DNA from: Pseudomonadota bacterium
GTDB lineage: Bacteria; Pseudomonadota; Gammaproteobacteria; Xanthomonadales; Rhodanobacteraceae
Assembly: GCA_021793575.1 (NCBI GenBank)
Contig: JAJYSM010000005.1
Location: forward strand, 19,287-83,286
DNA: 64,000 nt
Direction: 5' to 3'
Shown here: positions 18,898-26,957 of the stretch, piece after piece
How positions within the stretch are numbered: position 1 is the stretch's first letter
How the letters are laid out: every line of letters starts with the position of its first letter
Position numbers and translations under genes: made by a program
The notes under the pieces: model-generated
Told to the model about the DNA's origin: nothing
The model's input: the letters and a program-made list of their open reading frames with translations, nothing else
The model's database searches: none

Positions 18898-19632
18898 ATG
18901 AAGTCCGTTTTCTCCCGTTACGTCCCCGCCGTACTGTGCGGCGTCCTGCTGCTGGCCAGCTGTTCGCAGCAAGGCGGCACCGCCGCCCCCACCGCCGCGC
19001 AGCAGCAGGCGCAGGCGCAGGCGGCCGATGCGGCGCGCAATCTGGACACCTATCGCCAGCTGCTGCGCATCGGCAACGATGCGATGGCGGTCGAGCTGGG
19101 CCATGACATCCTCAACCGCTATCCCGGCAGCCCCGCTGCCAGGGAAGTGCAGCAGACGCTGCCGCCGATCGAAAAGCGCTGGCAGGAAGTCAGCGAAAAG
19201 AACCGCCTCGCCGCGCTGTGGCTGTATCAGGTGGCGCCGATGGCTGGTGGCACCCAGTCCACCGCCAGCATCGAGAGCAGCGGCGACCTTGGCAGCGCGC
19301 CGGTGCGACTGGTGCTGCGCCGGCACACGGCCTGGGGCCAGAGCGTGTTTCTGTACGGCAGCGGCCACGGCTTCGTCTGCCGCGGCAACTGCACCCTGCC
19401 GGCCACGGTCGACGGCAAGCCGATGGGCATCAAGGCCTATGCGCCAAGCACCGGCGAACCGGCGCTGATGATCCGCGACGACCGCGGCTTCATCGCGCTG
19501 CTGCGCAAGGCGAAGAAGATCACCCTCACGGTCACCCCGGTGGACGGCGAAAAGAAGCTGCAGCTGGTCTACGAAGTCGGCGGTTTCGATCCGGCCAAAT
19601 GGGCGCCGCTGCCCAGGCACGGCAAGCCGTAG
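18898..19632 (+). CDS. Putative lipoprotein, unknown function
   Basis: 244 residues. A lipoprotein signal peptide ends in the lipobox LLLASC, followed by an Ala/Gln-rich spacer and a TPR-like helical segment (NLDTYRQLLRIGNDAMAVELGHDILNRYPGS). The C-terminal half is a compact beta-rich region with a close CxxxC pair (GFVCRGNCTLPATVDG) and ends FDPAKWAPLPRHGKP. A GTG at 18889 in frame is an alternative start. No function is recognised; it is likely anchored in the outer membrane or periplasmic leaflet. A second small lipoprotein gene follows after 79 bases. Confidence 0.85.
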   Translation: MKSVFSRYVPAVLCGVLLLASCSQQGGTAAPTAAQQQAQAQAADAARNLDTYRQLLRIGNDAMAVELGHDILNRYPGSPAAREVQQTLPPIEKRWQEVSEKNRLAALWLYQVAPMAGGTQSTASIESSGDLGSAPVRLVLRRHTAWGQSVFLYGSGHGFVCRGNCTLPATVDGKPMGIKAYAPSTGEPALMIRDDRGFIALLRKAKKITLTVTPVDGEKKLQLVYEVGGFDPAKWAPLPRHGKP

Positions 19633-19711
19633 CCTGATCCCAGCCTGCGGGGCAGGGATGGCATGGCAGGGATGGCGCGCGATCAACCGAATTTCGTCGA
19701 GGCCACAAACC

Positions 19712-20155
19712 ATGAAGAAGGCATCCGTGATCCTTGGCGCCCTGCTGGCTGGCAGCGCGCTCGCCGCCTGTTCCAGCGTGCCGTATGCGCAGCGCCTGCG
19801 CGAACGCCAGGCCGCCTACGCCGCAGCCGCGGGCGCGCCGGTGCGGCATTTCGACTTTTTCACGCTGTACTCGTGGGAGTCGCTGGGCGACAGCCAGCTG
19901 GCCGTCTACACGCGGCCGAACAAGGCGTGGCTGCTCGACGTGTCGCCGCACTGTCCGCGGCTGGACTACAGCAATTCGATCGCCATCACCTCGTTTGCCC
20001 ACCAGGTATCGGCCCGCTTCGACAGGGTGCTCACCGGCTCGCCGGTGCCCTGCGTGATCGAGCGGATCCGGCCGATCGACATGACGCGCCTGAAAACGGC
20101 GGAGCGCGAACAGCACGCCATCACCGCCGCGCCGCGCCCTGCGCCCGCGGGCTGA
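19712..20155 (+). CDS. Small putative lipoprotein (DUF6491-like)
   Basis: 147 residues. The signal peptide MKKASVILGALLAGSALAACSS ends at a lipobox LAAC. The mature part contains FTLYSWESLGDSQLAVYTRPNKAWLLD and two cysteines (HCPRLD and PVPCVIERI) that may form a disulfide. The pattern resembles the DUF6491 family common in Xanthomonadales; function is unknown. ATG 19712 has GAGG at 19699-19702. It follows another lipoprotein gene on the same strand. Confidence 0.8.
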   Translation: MKKASVILGALLAGSALAACSSVPYAQRLRERQAAYAAAAGAPVRHFDFFTLYSWESLGDSQLAVYTRPNKAWLLDVSPHCPRLDYSNSIAITSFAHQVSARFDRVLTGSPVPCVIERIRPIDMTRLKTAEREQHAITAAPRPAPAG

Positions 20156-20462
20156 GCGGCATCAGCGCAGAAACAGCCGCGCGGCCGACGCGGTAGCGGC
20201 CCAGTGATGCAGTATGCGCGCCAGTTCGATGCGGTCGAGGTCCATGTTGTCCAGCGTCCAGGGCGGTGAATCGGGATAGCTCAAGGGGTTGTTCCAGTGG
20301 TTGCTGCAGGTCGCGTCCGGAGTGGCCGCGTGACAAAAGCATGCGTGAACGGCACAAGGCGCCGTGCATGCACAGGATTAACCTCGGCCGACCTACCCTT
20401 GGCGTTGGCGCGACGAATCCCCATCTGTTCGCTTGTAAATCAACCCGCCCATGGAGCCATGC
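20156..20462. other. Intergenic region with a possible gene remnant on the minus strand
   Basis: On the minus strand a frame ending at TGA 20162-20164 reads ATPDATCSNHWNNPLSYPD then NMDLDRIELARILHHW, with coding-like codon choice, but it lacks a convincing start. It could be the tail of a decayed gene. The part nearest 20460 is less GC-rich and is the likely promoter region of the alcohol dehydrogenase. Confidence 0.3.
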
Positions 20463-21518
20463 ATGATCCCCACCCTCAGCTACGCCGCCCACGCCGCCCG
20501 CGCCCCGCTGGCACCCTATCGTTTCGAGCGGCGCGAGCCGCGCGAGCACGATGTGGTCATCGAGATCCTGTATTGCGGCGTGTGCCACTCCGACCTGCAC
20601 ACGGTGCGCGACGAGTGGGGCGCGGGCCATTACCCGATCGTGCCCGGCCACGAAATCGTCGGCCGCGTCACCCGCGTCGGCAGCGGCGTGAGCAAGTTCA
20701 AGGCGGGCGACCTGGCCGGCGTCGGCTGCATGGTCGACTCGTGCCGCCAGTGCGCCAACTGCAAGGATGACCTGGAGCAGTTCTGCGTGCAGGGCGCCAC
20801 GTTCACCTATGCCAGCAAGGATCGCGTGGACGGCAGCCCCACCCAGGGCGGCTACGCCAGCCAGATCGTGGTCGACGAGGCATTCGTGCTGCGCATTTCC
20901 GACAAGCTCGACCTCGCCGCGGTGGCGCCGCTGCTGTGCGCCGGCATCACCACCTATTCGCCGCTGAAGCACTGGAAGGTGGGCAAGGGCAGCAAGGTCG
21001 GCGTGATCGGCCTGGGTGGCCTGGGCCACATGGCGCTGAAGCTGGCGCACGCGTTTGGCGCCACCGTGGTGCAGTTCACCACCTCGCCGTCCAAGCGCGA
21101 GGATGCGCTGCGGCTGGGCGCGGACGAAGTGGTGCTGTCGAACGATCCGGCGCAGATGAAGGCGCACGCTGGCAGCTTCGATTTCATCCTCGACACTGTC
21201 TCGGCGCCGCACGATCTGAACGTCTATCTGCAGATGCTCAAGCGTGACGGCACCATGACCCTGGTCGGCGTGCCCGACTCGCCGCCCACGGTGGCCGCAG
21301 GTTCGCTGATCTTTGGCCGCCGCGCGCTCGCCGGCTCGCTGATCGGCGGCATCGCCGAAACGCAGGAGATGCTGGACTTCTGCGCTGAGCACGGCATCGT
21401 GGCGGACATCGAGACCATCCGCATCCAGGACATCAACCAGGCCTACGAGCGGATGCTGAAGAGCGACGTGAAATACCGTTTCGTGATCGACATGGCGTCA
21501 CTCAGGGACGCTGCCTGA
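20463..21518 (+). CDS. Zinc-dependent NAD(P) alcohol dehydrogenase, YahK/CAD type
   Basis: 351 residues of the medium-chain dehydrogenases. Catalytic-zinc ligands are in ILYCGVCHSDLH and PGHEIVGRV, and the structural zinc tetrad in CMVDSCRQCANCKDDLEQFC. The Rossmann dinucleotide motif is GLGGLGHMALKLA, followed by FTTSPSKRED. The set matches YahK and cinnamyl-alcohol-dehydrogenase-like aldehyde reductases with broad aldehyde specificity. ATG 20463 has GGAG at 20453-20456 six bases upstream; an in-frame ATG at 20451 is less likely because it overlaps that site. It is monocistronic and convergent with the universal stress gene. Confidence 0.94.
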   Translation: MIPTLSYAAHAARAPLAPYRFERREPREHDVVIEILYCGVCHSDLHTVRDEWGAGHYPIVPGHEIVGRVTRVGSGVSKFKAGDLAGVGCMVDSCRQCANCKDDLEQFCVQGATFTYASKDRVDGSPTQGGYASQIVVDEAFVLRISDKLDLAAVAPLLCAGITTYSPLKHWKVGKGSKVGVIGLGGLGHMALKLAHAFGATVVQFTTSPSKREDALRLGADEVVLSNDPAQMKAHAGSFDFILDTVSAPHDLNVYLQMLKRDGTMTLVGVPDSPPTVAAGSLIFGRRALAGSLIGGIAETQEMLDFCAEHGIVADIETIRIQDINQAYERMLKSDVKYRFVIDMASLRDAA

Positions 21519-21533
21519 TTCGCTGAGCTGCAC

Positions 21534-21576
21534 GCCGGTGACGGCGGTGCGTGCTCAGCGCACCACCGTCACCGGC
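21534..21576. terminator. Long hairpin between convergent genes
   Basis: An 18-bp stem with one mismatch (21534-21551 with 21559-21576) and a 7-base loop spans the end of the stress-protein coding region and the gap after adh. There is no T-run, so a terminator role is only suggested by position. Confidence 0.4.
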
Positions 21577-21971
21577 ACATGCGCACGGGCCAGCACCTCG
21601 CCGGACACCGAGCCGAGCAGCCAGCGCGCCAGCGCGCCGCGGGGCGTGTGACCGATCGCGATGTGATCGATCGCATGCTGCTGCACCTGGCTCAGCAGCA
21701 CGTCGCCGGGGCTGCCCAGGGTCACCTCGACATCCACCAGCGATGCGGCATCGGGCACCAGCGCGCACAGCTCATCAAGCAGTTCGCGCGAGCGCTGCGC
21801 GCCGCTGTCGGTCATCATCAGCGCGCAGGCGTCCGCGCCGCCGTCGGTGACCTGCAGCACCGACACCACCCGCACGCGACCGCCGCTGCAGCGGGCCAGC
21901 TCGACCGCGAACCGGAACGCGCGCCGCGACGAGTCCGAGCCGTCGTACCCGACCAGTGAATACTTGACCAT
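21555..21971 (-). CDS. Universal stress protein (UspA family)
   Basis: 138 residues, single Usp domain. It begins MVKYSLVGYDGSDSSRRAFRFAVEL and has the ATP-binding pattern G-2x-G-9x-G-S in GHTPRGALARWLLGS near residues 105-120, ending SEVLARAHVPVTVV in the family manner. Usp proteins bind ATP and aid survival under stress; the specific role is unknown. The last codons overlap a long hairpin shared with the convergent alcohol dehydrogenase gene. Confidence 0.93.
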   Translation of the reverse strand: MVKYSLVGYDGSDSSRRAFRFAVELARCSGGRVRVVSVLQVTDGGADACALMMTDSGAQRSRELLDELCALVPDAASLVDVEVTLGSPGDVLLSQVQQHAIDHIAIGHTPRGALARWLLGSVSGEVLARAHVPVTVVR

Positions 21972-22042
21972 GACGTGCCATCCGATGTGCGGGTGGTGCG
22001 ATTATGCCGCGCGCTGGCGCGAGATTCATCGCCGCGATACGT

Positions 22043-22405
22043 TCATCGGCTGCTTGGGTGGCAGCGCCGCTCCATGTGGTAACGAGCGTGCGTGTCCTGA
22101 TGGTTTTTCTGCACCCGGTTGCCGACGTAGCCGCCGGCCACGGCGCCGCCGACGGTTGCCAGCGTCTTGCCCCGGCCGCCGCCCACCTGATGCCCGAGCA
22201 GGCCGCCGGCCACCGCGCCGATCGCGGTGCCGGCGATCCGGTGATTGTCCGTGGGTCGATTGCGCACGCGCACGTCGCGGCACACCTGATGCGTGCGGTG
22301 TTCCTGGCGATGCTGCGGATAATCCTGCGCCTGCGCCAGGCCCAGGCTGCCCAGCAGCAGGGTGGCGCACAGGCCCGCGCCGAACGGAATACGTGGGTTC
22401 ATCAT
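22043..22405 (-). CDS. Glycine-zipper outer-membrane protein (17-kDa antigen/YcfJ-like)
   Basis: 120 residues. A signal peptide (MMNPRIPFGAGLCATLLLGSLGLAQA) precedes a short charged region and a glycine-zipper hairpin, IAGTAIGAVAGGLLGHQ and TVGGAVAGGYVGNRVQ, the 2TM-glycine-zipper of YcfJ and rickettsial 17-kDa antigens. The tail is His/Arg-rich with a final cysteine. It is probably envelope-associated. ATG 22405 is preferred over 22402 because AGGGAG lies seven bases upstream on the minus strand. Confidence 0.85.
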   Translation of the reverse strand: MMNPRIPFGAGLCATLLLGSLGLAQAQDYPQHRQEHRTHQVCRDVRVRNRPTDNHRIAGTAIGAVAGGLLGHQVGGGRGKTLATVGGAVAGGYVGNRVQKNHQDTHARYHMERRCHPSSR

Positions 22406-22692
22406 GATGCGACTCCCTGGAGTGTGTGGACGGAACGAGCTGGCACTGTTGCCCGCTGCGCGTGAGCCGCAGGTCAACGCGGATGCGCCCTGGGCGCAGG
22501 CTCTGGCCGCCGTGCGCGGCTGAACGAAGCCTGATGCGGGTGCGTCGCGGCGGCCTGTGCAGCGGCCTCCTGCACGACTTCCTCACGCAAGCCTGCCCAT
22601 TCTCAGTCGATCCGGAACGCGCTGGGTTCTGCGGGTCGAAACGCGTCACCGGAACGCACCATCCACACGATTCCAATGAGGGAGTAATGACC

Positions 22693-23151
22693 ATGATCAA
22701 GCGTACTTTTGCAATGGCTGCACTGGTGCTGGCCTGCGCCACGGCGTTCAGCGCGGTGCCGGCAAGCAGCGCACAGGCCGCCGAGGCCCATGTGAAATGC
22801 GACCTCACCTACAACCTGGCGGGTTGGTCGCTGTTCTACAAACACGCCACCGGCAACGGCACCATCAGCTGCGACAACGGCCAGCATGCCAACGTGAAGA
22901 TCGTGGTGGTCGGCGGCGGGCTGACCGCGGGCAAGTACCGCATCCACCACGGCAAGGGCGAGATCAGCAACGTGCGCAGCATCGACGACGTATTCGGCAG
23001 CTACGCGCAGGCCAGCGCCGACGCCGGCCTGGTCAAGAGCGCCAACGCGCAGGTGTTGACCAAGGGCACCACCTCGCTGGCGCTGGCCGGCACCGGCGAA
23101 GGCGTCAACCTGGGCCTTTCGGTGGGCAAGTTCACCATCACCCGGCGCTGA
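22693..23151 (+). CDS. Secreted conserved hypothetical protein
   Basis: 152 residues with a signal peptide ending near SSAQAAEA. The mature domain has two cysteines (HVKCDLTYNLAGWSLFY, GTISCDNGQ) that could form a disulfide and ends in a glycine-rich GTGEGVNLGLSVGKFTITRR. Similar proteins occur in related genera without assigned function. Two in-frame ATGs exist; 22693 was chosen because AGGGAG ends eight bases before it, while for 22687 the spacing would be only two. A strong terminator follows, so the gene is monocistronic. Confidence 0.82.
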   Translation: MIKRTFAMAALVLACATAFSAVPASSAQAAEAHVKCDLTYNLAGWSLFYKHATGNGTISCDNGQHANVKIVVVGGGLTAGKYRIHHGKGEISNVRSIDDVFGSYAQASADAGLVKSANAQVLTKGTTSLALAGTGEGVNLGLSVGKFTITRR

Positions 23152-23177
23152 TCTGCGAGCCACCGCCGTAACGATCC

Positions 23178-23207
23178 CGAAGGGCGCCGCGTGGCGCCCT
23201 TCGCTTT
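23178..23207 (+). terminator. Rho-independent terminator
   Basis: A perfect 11-bp stem (23178-23188 with 23193-23203) with loop GCGT is followed by CTTTT. It ends the secreted hypothetical gene transcript. Confidence 0.85.
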
Positions 23208-23264
23208 TCAGCGCGTAAACTGGGCGGCCGCCATCCGGGCGCAAACCTTGTTGGAAGACTGTCC

Positions 23265-23357
23265 ATGCGTCGTTTTGCACTGCCGCTGCTGCTTGTCCTG
23301 CCCTGTGCTGCGGCCCATGCCGCCGTGCCGCAGGGCACGCTCAAGGCTTCGTCCTGA
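23265..23357 (+). CDS. Tiny signal-peptide-like ORF coupled to the next gene
   Basis: 30 codons from ATG 23265: a textbook signal peptide (MRRFALPLLLVLPCAAAHAA) followed by only ten residues (VPQGTLKASS) and TGA. The stop overlaps the next ATG as TGATG. It may be a leader that couples translation, or the stump of a truncated secreted protein. No homologue is recognised. Confidence 0.45.
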   Translation: MRRFALPLLLVLPCAAAHAAVPQGTLKASS

Positions 23358-23827
23358 TGGGCTGGGCCTGGCGTGCCGGTGCGCCGCGGTCGCACGGTTT
23401 TTCGGCCTGGATGATCGGCCTGTGGGTGCTGCTGCTGCTGGCCGCCATGGGCTGCGTGCAGTACCTGCAGCACGGCGACTACGCCTACTTGCTGAGCGGC
23501 CTGGTGGTGATCGTGGTGTGCGTCGGCGGCATCCTGCGGCAGGCATGGGCGCGGCCGGTGCTGCGCGCGCTGGCGGTGCTGCTGGCGCTGTGGTCGCTGG
23601 TCAGCGGCGTGCTGATGCTGCAGCACGCGGGCGATTTCGAGCGCGCCCGCCAGCACGCACTGAGCCAGCCGCAGCTGGCGGAAATCGCGCTGTGGCTGAT
23701 CGCGCGCGCCCAGCGTACCTGGCAGGTCGGCATCGCGCTGAAGGCGCTCGCCATCCCGCTGCTGCTGTGGCTGGCCTGGACGCTGGGTCGCCCGGGCGTG
23801 CGCGCGCAGTTCCGAGCGCGGCGCTGA
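23357..23827 (+). CDS. Four-helix integral membrane protein, unknown
   Basis: 156 residues with about four hydrophobic segments: WMIGLWVLLLLAAMGCVQYL, YLLSGLVVIVVCVGGIL, VLRALAVLLALWSLVSGVLM and IALKALAIPLLLWLAWTL. They are separated by short charged loops, with a basic C-terminus (RPGVRAQFRARR). The family is not recognised; an inner-membrane location is clear. ATG 23357 overlaps the stop of the preceding 30-codon ORF and no separate ribosome site is seen, so translation is probably coupled. Confidence 0.75.
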   Translation: MGWAWRAGAPRSHGFSAWMIGLWVLLLLAAMGCVQYLQHGDYAYLLSGLVVIVVCVGGILRQAWARPVLRALAVLLALWSLVSGVLMLQHAGDFERARQHALSQPQLAEIALWLIARAQRTWQVGIALKALAIPLLLWLAWTLGRPGVRAQFRARR

Positions 23828-23912
23828 CCGGCACGGCGCCGTTGCCCAGCCCCATGCGCCGCGCGCGATGCGGTGCTAACCTCGCCCTCGGACTCATGGG
23901 GGAGGTACAGGG

Positions 23913-24773
23913 ATGAAACGCTTGCTCTTGCGGTTGTTGCTGGGTGGATTGCTGGCCGGCACGACGCTGGCTGCCGTTGCGCGATCGACGCCCACGCCGG
24001 TGGAAGCCAGCATGCTGGTGACCGGCACCATCGTGGTGGCACCGGATGGCAGCGTAAGCAGCTACGCCGTCGACCATCCGGAGAAGCTGCCCCCCGCGGT
24101 GCTCACCGTGATCGGAAAAAATGCCCCCCGCTGGACGTTCAGGCCGGTGTTGCTGGACGGCAAGCCGGTGTTGGCGAAAGCCAGCATGAGTTTGCGCATT
24201 GTCGCCACGCCCATGCAGCAGAAGGGCATCTACGCGGTCGCCATTCGCGGCGCCTCGTTCGGCGGCGGCGCTTCCGGTGAAAGCATCAGCAAGGACATCC
24301 GCACACCGCCGCGCTATCCGGTGGGGGCCATCCTTGATCGCGTCGCGGGCACGGTTTACCTCGTGGTCAAGGTCGGACGGCAGGGCGAGGTCGAGGATGT
24401 CGCCGCGGAACAGGTGAACCTGCGCGTGCTGGGCCGTCCGTTCGAGATGAAGCGCTGGCGCAAGGAATTTGCCGATGCCTCAGTGGCCGCCGCGCGCAAG
24501 TGGACGTTCCACCCGCCGGTGACCGGCGCACATGCCAACGACCCGTACTGGGTCGCCCGCGTCCCGATCGCTTTCAACATCCGGGCCGTGGGCGGCCCGT
24601 CACCCAGGCCAGCCTATGGCCAGTGGCAAAGCTATGTTCCTGGCCCACGCGCGCTGATTCCATGGCTGGACGAAAAGCAGCTTGCGGCGAGCGCCGCCGA
24701 TACGGTGCCGCCCGGCGGCATCGAACCGCTCGGCTCCGGCCTGCAGCTGACCTCGGGGTTGAAAGGCAGCTGA
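23913..24773 (+). CDS. Periplasmic TonB C-terminal-domain-like protein
   Basis: 286 residues. A signal peptide (MKRLLLRLLLGGLLAGTTLA) is followed by a small beta domain and then a TonB C-terminal-like domain around 135-210: PPRYPVGAILDRVAGTVYLVVKVGRQGEVEDV and FADASVAAARKWTFHPP. The classic TonB N-terminal membrane anchor and proline-rich spacer are missing, so this is not a canonical energy transducer. It may bind an outer-membrane partner or sense envelope state. GGAGG and AGGG motifs lie just before ATG 23913. Confidence 0.78.
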   Translation: MKRLLLRLLLGGLLAGTTLAAVARSTPTPVEASMLVTGTIVVAPDGSVSSYAVDHPEKLPPAVLTVIGKNAPRWTFRPVLLDGKPVLAKASMSLRIVATPMQQKGIYAVAIRGASFGGGASGESISKDIRTPPRYPVGAILDRVAGTVYLVVKVGRQGEVEDVAAEQVNLRVLGRPFEMKRWRKEFADASVAAARKWTFHPPVTGAHANDPYWVARVPIAFNIRAVGGPSPRPAYGQWQSYVPGPRALIPWLDEKQLAASAADTVPPGGIEPLGSGLQLTSGLKGS

Positions 24774-24871
24774 TCGCGCGCCGCATCGGTGGGCAATGCG
24801 CGGCGATGTTCAGCCGGTGTTGGCGCGCGGCGGGGTATCGCTGGGCGCCTGTTCCGCCGGAATCCGCCTCG

Positions 24872-25624
24872 ATGCGCCTGCTGCCCGCCTGCCTTGCACT
24901 GCTCTGCCTGCTGCCCGCGCTGCCCCTGCATGCGCAGGATCTGGCCGCTACCTGCCATGCCAGCAGCAGCTACGACGTCACCGTGAACCCAGGCAGCATC
25001 CTGTTCGATCGCAGCGCGCCGGCACCGCTGCGGGTGCAGCTGCAGCAGGGCAGCCTGCGCACCGACGGCAGCGCGGTGCGCCTGTCGATGGAGGACCAGG
25101 ATCGGCTGACGCTGTTCGAGCGCGATCTGCGCGCGCTGCTGCCGCGGGTGCGCCAGGTGGCCGATCACGGCGTCGACATGGCGGTGCAGGCGATGCGCGC
25201 CGAAGCGGCTGGCCTGGGCCTGGGCGCGGACACCATGGCCGAGCTGGACAGTCGTCTCGATGCCGACGCCCGCGGGCTCAGGCAGCGCATCGCCAGCAGC
25301 CGCAGCACACACGACTGGGACGGCGGCGCCGCGCAGCAGTACGCCAACCAGATCGTGACCGAACTGACGCCGCTGGTGGCCGCCGACCTGGGCCAGCAGG
25401 CGATCAACGCGGCCCTGAATGGCGATCTGCAGACGGCGGCCGCGCTGCGCGATCGGGCCACCGCGCTGGCCACCGACCTGCAGCCGCGGCTGCAGCGGCG
25501 GATGCAGGCGCTGCGCCCGCAGATCGCCGCGCTGTGCCCGGCGATCCGGCGCCTGGCCGAACTGCAGCAGGGCGTGCGCGGCGCCGACGGCCGGCCGCTG
25601 GACCTGCTGCAGGTCGGCCAGTAA
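24872..25624 (+). CDS. DUF2884 (YggN-like) periplasmic protein
   Basis: 250 residues. A signal peptide ends at LPLHAQDLA; the mature protein starts with CHASSSYDVTVNPGSILFDR and SMEDQDRLTLFERDLRALLP, the recognised opening of the DUF2884/YggN family, and continues as long amphipathic helices to the end. Two conserved cysteines (residues near 27 and 225) could pair. Function is unknown in the family. ATG 24872 fits the signal peptide; upstream frame extension has no signal. GGAA lies about nine bases before. Confidence 0.83.
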   Translation: MRLLPACLALLCLLPALPLHAQDLAATCHASSSYDVTVNPGSILFDRSAPAPLRVQLQQGSLRTDGSAVRLSMEDQDRLTLFERDLRALLPRVRQVADHGVDMAVQAMRAEAAGLGLGADTMAELDSRLDADARGLRQRIASSRSTHDWDGGAAQQYANQIVTELTPLVAADLGQQAINAALNGDLQTAAALRDRATALATDLQPRLQRRMQALRPQIAALCPAIRRLAELQQGVRGADGRPLDLLQVGQ

Positions 25625-25673
25625 CGGCGACGCAGGCTACGGCTACTGCAGATTCGGCCCGAGGTGGCTTCTC

Positions 25674-25770
25674 CCCCGTTCGTCCCTGAGCATAGCGAAG
25701 CGTACGCGGGGAGCGACCAAGGATGGCCGCTGCTTTGAGGGGCGAGGAAGTCGAAGGACAGATGTCCACA
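25674..25770 (+). repeat. Dispersed intergenic repeat (CGTTCGTCC...GTCGAAGGACAG), interrupted copy
   Basis: Two blocks, 25674-25702 and 25750-25770, match a continuous copy at 46064-46112. Here about 47 extra bases separate the blocks. It lies in the 281-base gap between the DUF2884 and ferritin-like genes; no gene is seen there. Confidence 0.65.
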
Positions 25771-25905
25771 AGGCGTACGGGTCGCAGCTCCAGCCCAACC
25801 TGCGCTGACTGCGGCGGTGACAGGATCGCCGGGTTAATCTGCGGCTAAGTGGCCGAGGCCCACCATCACGGAGTGATTCACTCATTGCCACGGCAGGAGG
25901 CGGCC

Positions 25906-26346
25906 ATGCCGCCGCAGGTGCCCGCAGCCGCATGCCATGCGCTGATCCGGCGCAGCATCGACCTGCGTCAGCTGTACTGCCATGCCGCCGCCACCTGCGA
26001 GCCGGGTCTGCGGCTGGTGCTGAGCGAAAACGCGCAGACGCTGGGCTTGCTGATCGCCGATCTGCAGGCCCAGCAGCGCGCGGCTGAGCGGCAGCCACGC
26101 CTGCGCGGCAGCTGGCGCGGCGTGCTGCGGCGCTACGTTACCGGCTGGCTGATACGCGCCGCCGCGCGCCCCGATAGCGCCTGGATCCGCGCGCTGGTAC
26201 ATCACGAGACGGCGTTGCTGCGTGCGTTCGAGCAGGCGATTGCCGCCGCCCCGGCCAACTCCGCGCTCGCCCTGCGGCGCCAGCTGCCGCGGCTGCGCGG
26301 CATCCATCTGGACATGCACAGCCTCGCCGGCAGCGCGCGCTACTGA
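25906..26346 (+). CDS. DUF2383-like four-helix (ferritin-like) protein
   Basis: 146 residues, almost entirely helical, with the pattern of DUF2383/PA2169-type proteins: LIRRSIDLRQLYCHAAATCE, LVLSENAQTLGLLIADLQ, then a Trp/Arg-rich connector (GSWRGVLRRYVTGWL) and ALVHHETALLRAFEQAI. Glu and His residues in the helices could hold metals, but a full ferritin ligand set is not evident. ATG 25906 has GGAGG five bases upstream, deciding against a longer frame from 25849. It is probably cytoplasmic; function unknown. Confidence 0.72.
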   Translation: MPPQVPAAACHALIRRSIDLRQLYCHAAATCEPGLRLVLSENAQTLGLLIADLQAQQRAAERQPRLRGSWRGVLRRYVTGWLIRAAARPDSAWIRALVHHETALLRAFEQAIAAAPANSALALRRQLPRLRGIHLDMHSLAGSARY

Positions 26347-26611
26347 CGCCGGTTTGCGCCCCTTCGCGCGTCGGACACGGCTGATGCTGTGGTACGCCGC
26401 GCACGGCGGTACAGGTGCGCATGCGCCGACTGATCGCGGCAGGATGGCGCCGCAGCGGCCTTGATGACGCGGCTCCGGCGGGCGGTGCGGTGCATACCCA
26501 TCGGCGTGTGGCTTGATTTCCGGATTATGCTCGGTGCCGCGTGATGCCCTCACGCCGGTGGCGGGTTGCGCCATGCGCCGCCCGCCTCTGAAATCCGACA
26601 GGGAGTCCGCC

Positions 26612-26938
26612 ATGCGTATGCGATGGATCGTTGCCTTGCTGGTGTGGATCGCGTGCAGCGCCGCGGCGTGGGCATCCAGCACGCTGCGCGTGGGCAGTGA
26701 GGTGCTTGTCGCCGGCGACAGCCGCGCGCGGGTCACCGAGCTGCTGGGCAAGCCCGCGTCGAAGTCGCGCCATCGCGGCGCGCGCAGTGGCCACGGCCGC
26801 GGTCGTCGCGGCGGCGTGCGGGTGATCACCCGCGACAGCGGCGCCAGCGAGCAGTGGCATTACCTGCGCGACGGTCAGGCGATCACGGTGACGCTGGTCG
26901 ACGGCAAGGTCAGCCACATCGACGAGCGCCGGCCCTGA
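26612..26938 (+). CDS. Small DUF2845-like periplasmic protein
   Basis: 108 residues. A signal peptide ends at AAAWASS; the mature domain opens LRVGSEVLVAGDSRARVTELLGKPASK and ends WHYLRDGQAITVTLVDGKVSHID, the SmpA/BamE-like small-fold pattern of DUF2845. The middle carries a Gly/Arg/His-rich low-complexity insert (residues ~58-72). GGGAG lies six bases before ATG 26612. Its role is unknown; the fold suggests an envelope protein. Confidence 0.78.
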   Translation: MRMRWIVALLVWIACSAAAWASSTLRVGSEVLVAGDSRARVTELLGKPASKSRHRGARSGHGRGRRGGVRVITRDSGASEQWHYLRDGQAITVTLVDGKVSHIDERRP

Positions 26939-26957
26939 CGCGCGGAACGGCGGCCGC

